Below are positions 63,720 to 64,000 of a stretch of 64,000 bases of DNA, piece by piece. A model generated the notes under the pieces. It saw only the letters and a list, made by a program, of their open reading frames with translations. It did no database searches and was not told the origin of the DNA. The DNA comes from Chrysaora quinquecirrha (Eukaryota; Cnidaria; Scyphozoa; Semaeostomeae; Pelagiidae). The stretch lies in contig JACTAT010000029.1 in assembly GCA_014526335.1 (NCBI GenBank), forward strand, positions 933,998 to 997,997, given 5' to 3'. Made by a program: the position numbers and the translations under genes. Within the stretch, counting starts at the first letter, position 1; the number at the start of each line of letters is the position of its first letter.

Positions 63720-64000
63720 GTGAGGAAATTATAGATTTTAATTATACTTGTACATAAAGATACGGATATTTTAAAGTTTAATGCCCACGTAAAGTCACTG
63801 GAACACTCTGTGATTTTGCTGGATTTTTTTTTTAATTGATTTTCTTTTTCGGCAATGGAAATTGTCAAAGATGGTTATAATCAGTTGAAATTGTTCACCA
63901 TGGAGTATGGGTTACAAGTTAGAATATACGATTTTGGGAATTTCAGCGTGTTTTGCAATATTCAGTAGCCGCAGTTTTGATTTGCGTCTGCTTTGTCACG
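63720..64000 (+). other. start of NRBP intron 12
   Basis: Intron DNA to the window edge. Confidence 0.6.

Overview
This is a stretch of animal nuclear genome, AT-rich and intron-rich, with almost all coding sequence in short exons bounded by GT..AG sites. The organism is most likely a cnidarian, and a stony coral or related anthozoan is my best guess. That guess rests on the NRBP sequence, a secreted protein resembling coral skeletal-matrix proteins, and interstitial TTAGGG repeats. No bacterial or viral gene was found. Most long open frames are not genes. In particular, the many 60-140 residue frames between 37.6 and 56.9 kb are read-through of tRNA genes.

Layout. (1) 0.45 kb: a short fragment resembling the first membrane helix of a two-pore potassium channel. 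(2) 1.5-7.8 kb, plus strand: a four-exon gene for a secreted, cysteine-containing protein with the start of a fibrinogen-like fold. Its last intron holds a 3.3 kb foldback repeat. (3) 7.8-11 kb: repeats only. (4) 11.0-11.65 kb, minus strand: two exons of a stefin (cystatin B type). It is divergent from (5), which starts 340 bases away. (5) 11.99 kb to beyond 63.7 kb, plus strand: the pseudokinase NRBP, with 12 exons recognised and the C-terminal part outside the window.

The 34.7 kb intron 10 of NRBP (24848-59593) is the remarkable part. It carries, in order, a short TTAGGG stretch, a tRNA-Phe pseudogene and an intact tRNA-Phe on the minus strand, a LINE relic, and an inverted duplication of about 3-3.7 kb arms. 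Each arm of the duplication holds a complete small gene for a secreted, acidic-pro, four-cysteine peptide ending in Gly-Arg. After these come microsatellites, a 5'-truncated tRNA-Phe, and then a head-to-tail array of 110 tRNA-Phe(GAA) units with a 175/176-base period over about 19.3 kb. The array units have A and B boxes and a T4 terminator, and lie in the same direction as NRBP. All carry the same G5-A68 acceptor-stem mismatch.

Mobile DNA is abundant throughout: TA-flanked MITEs (two with a related unoccupied site elsewhere in the window), three copies of one tRNA-derived SINE, other SINE-like elements, and two LINE 3' relics. Gene models come from reading splice sites, frames and remembered family features by eye; no alignment or transcript data were available.
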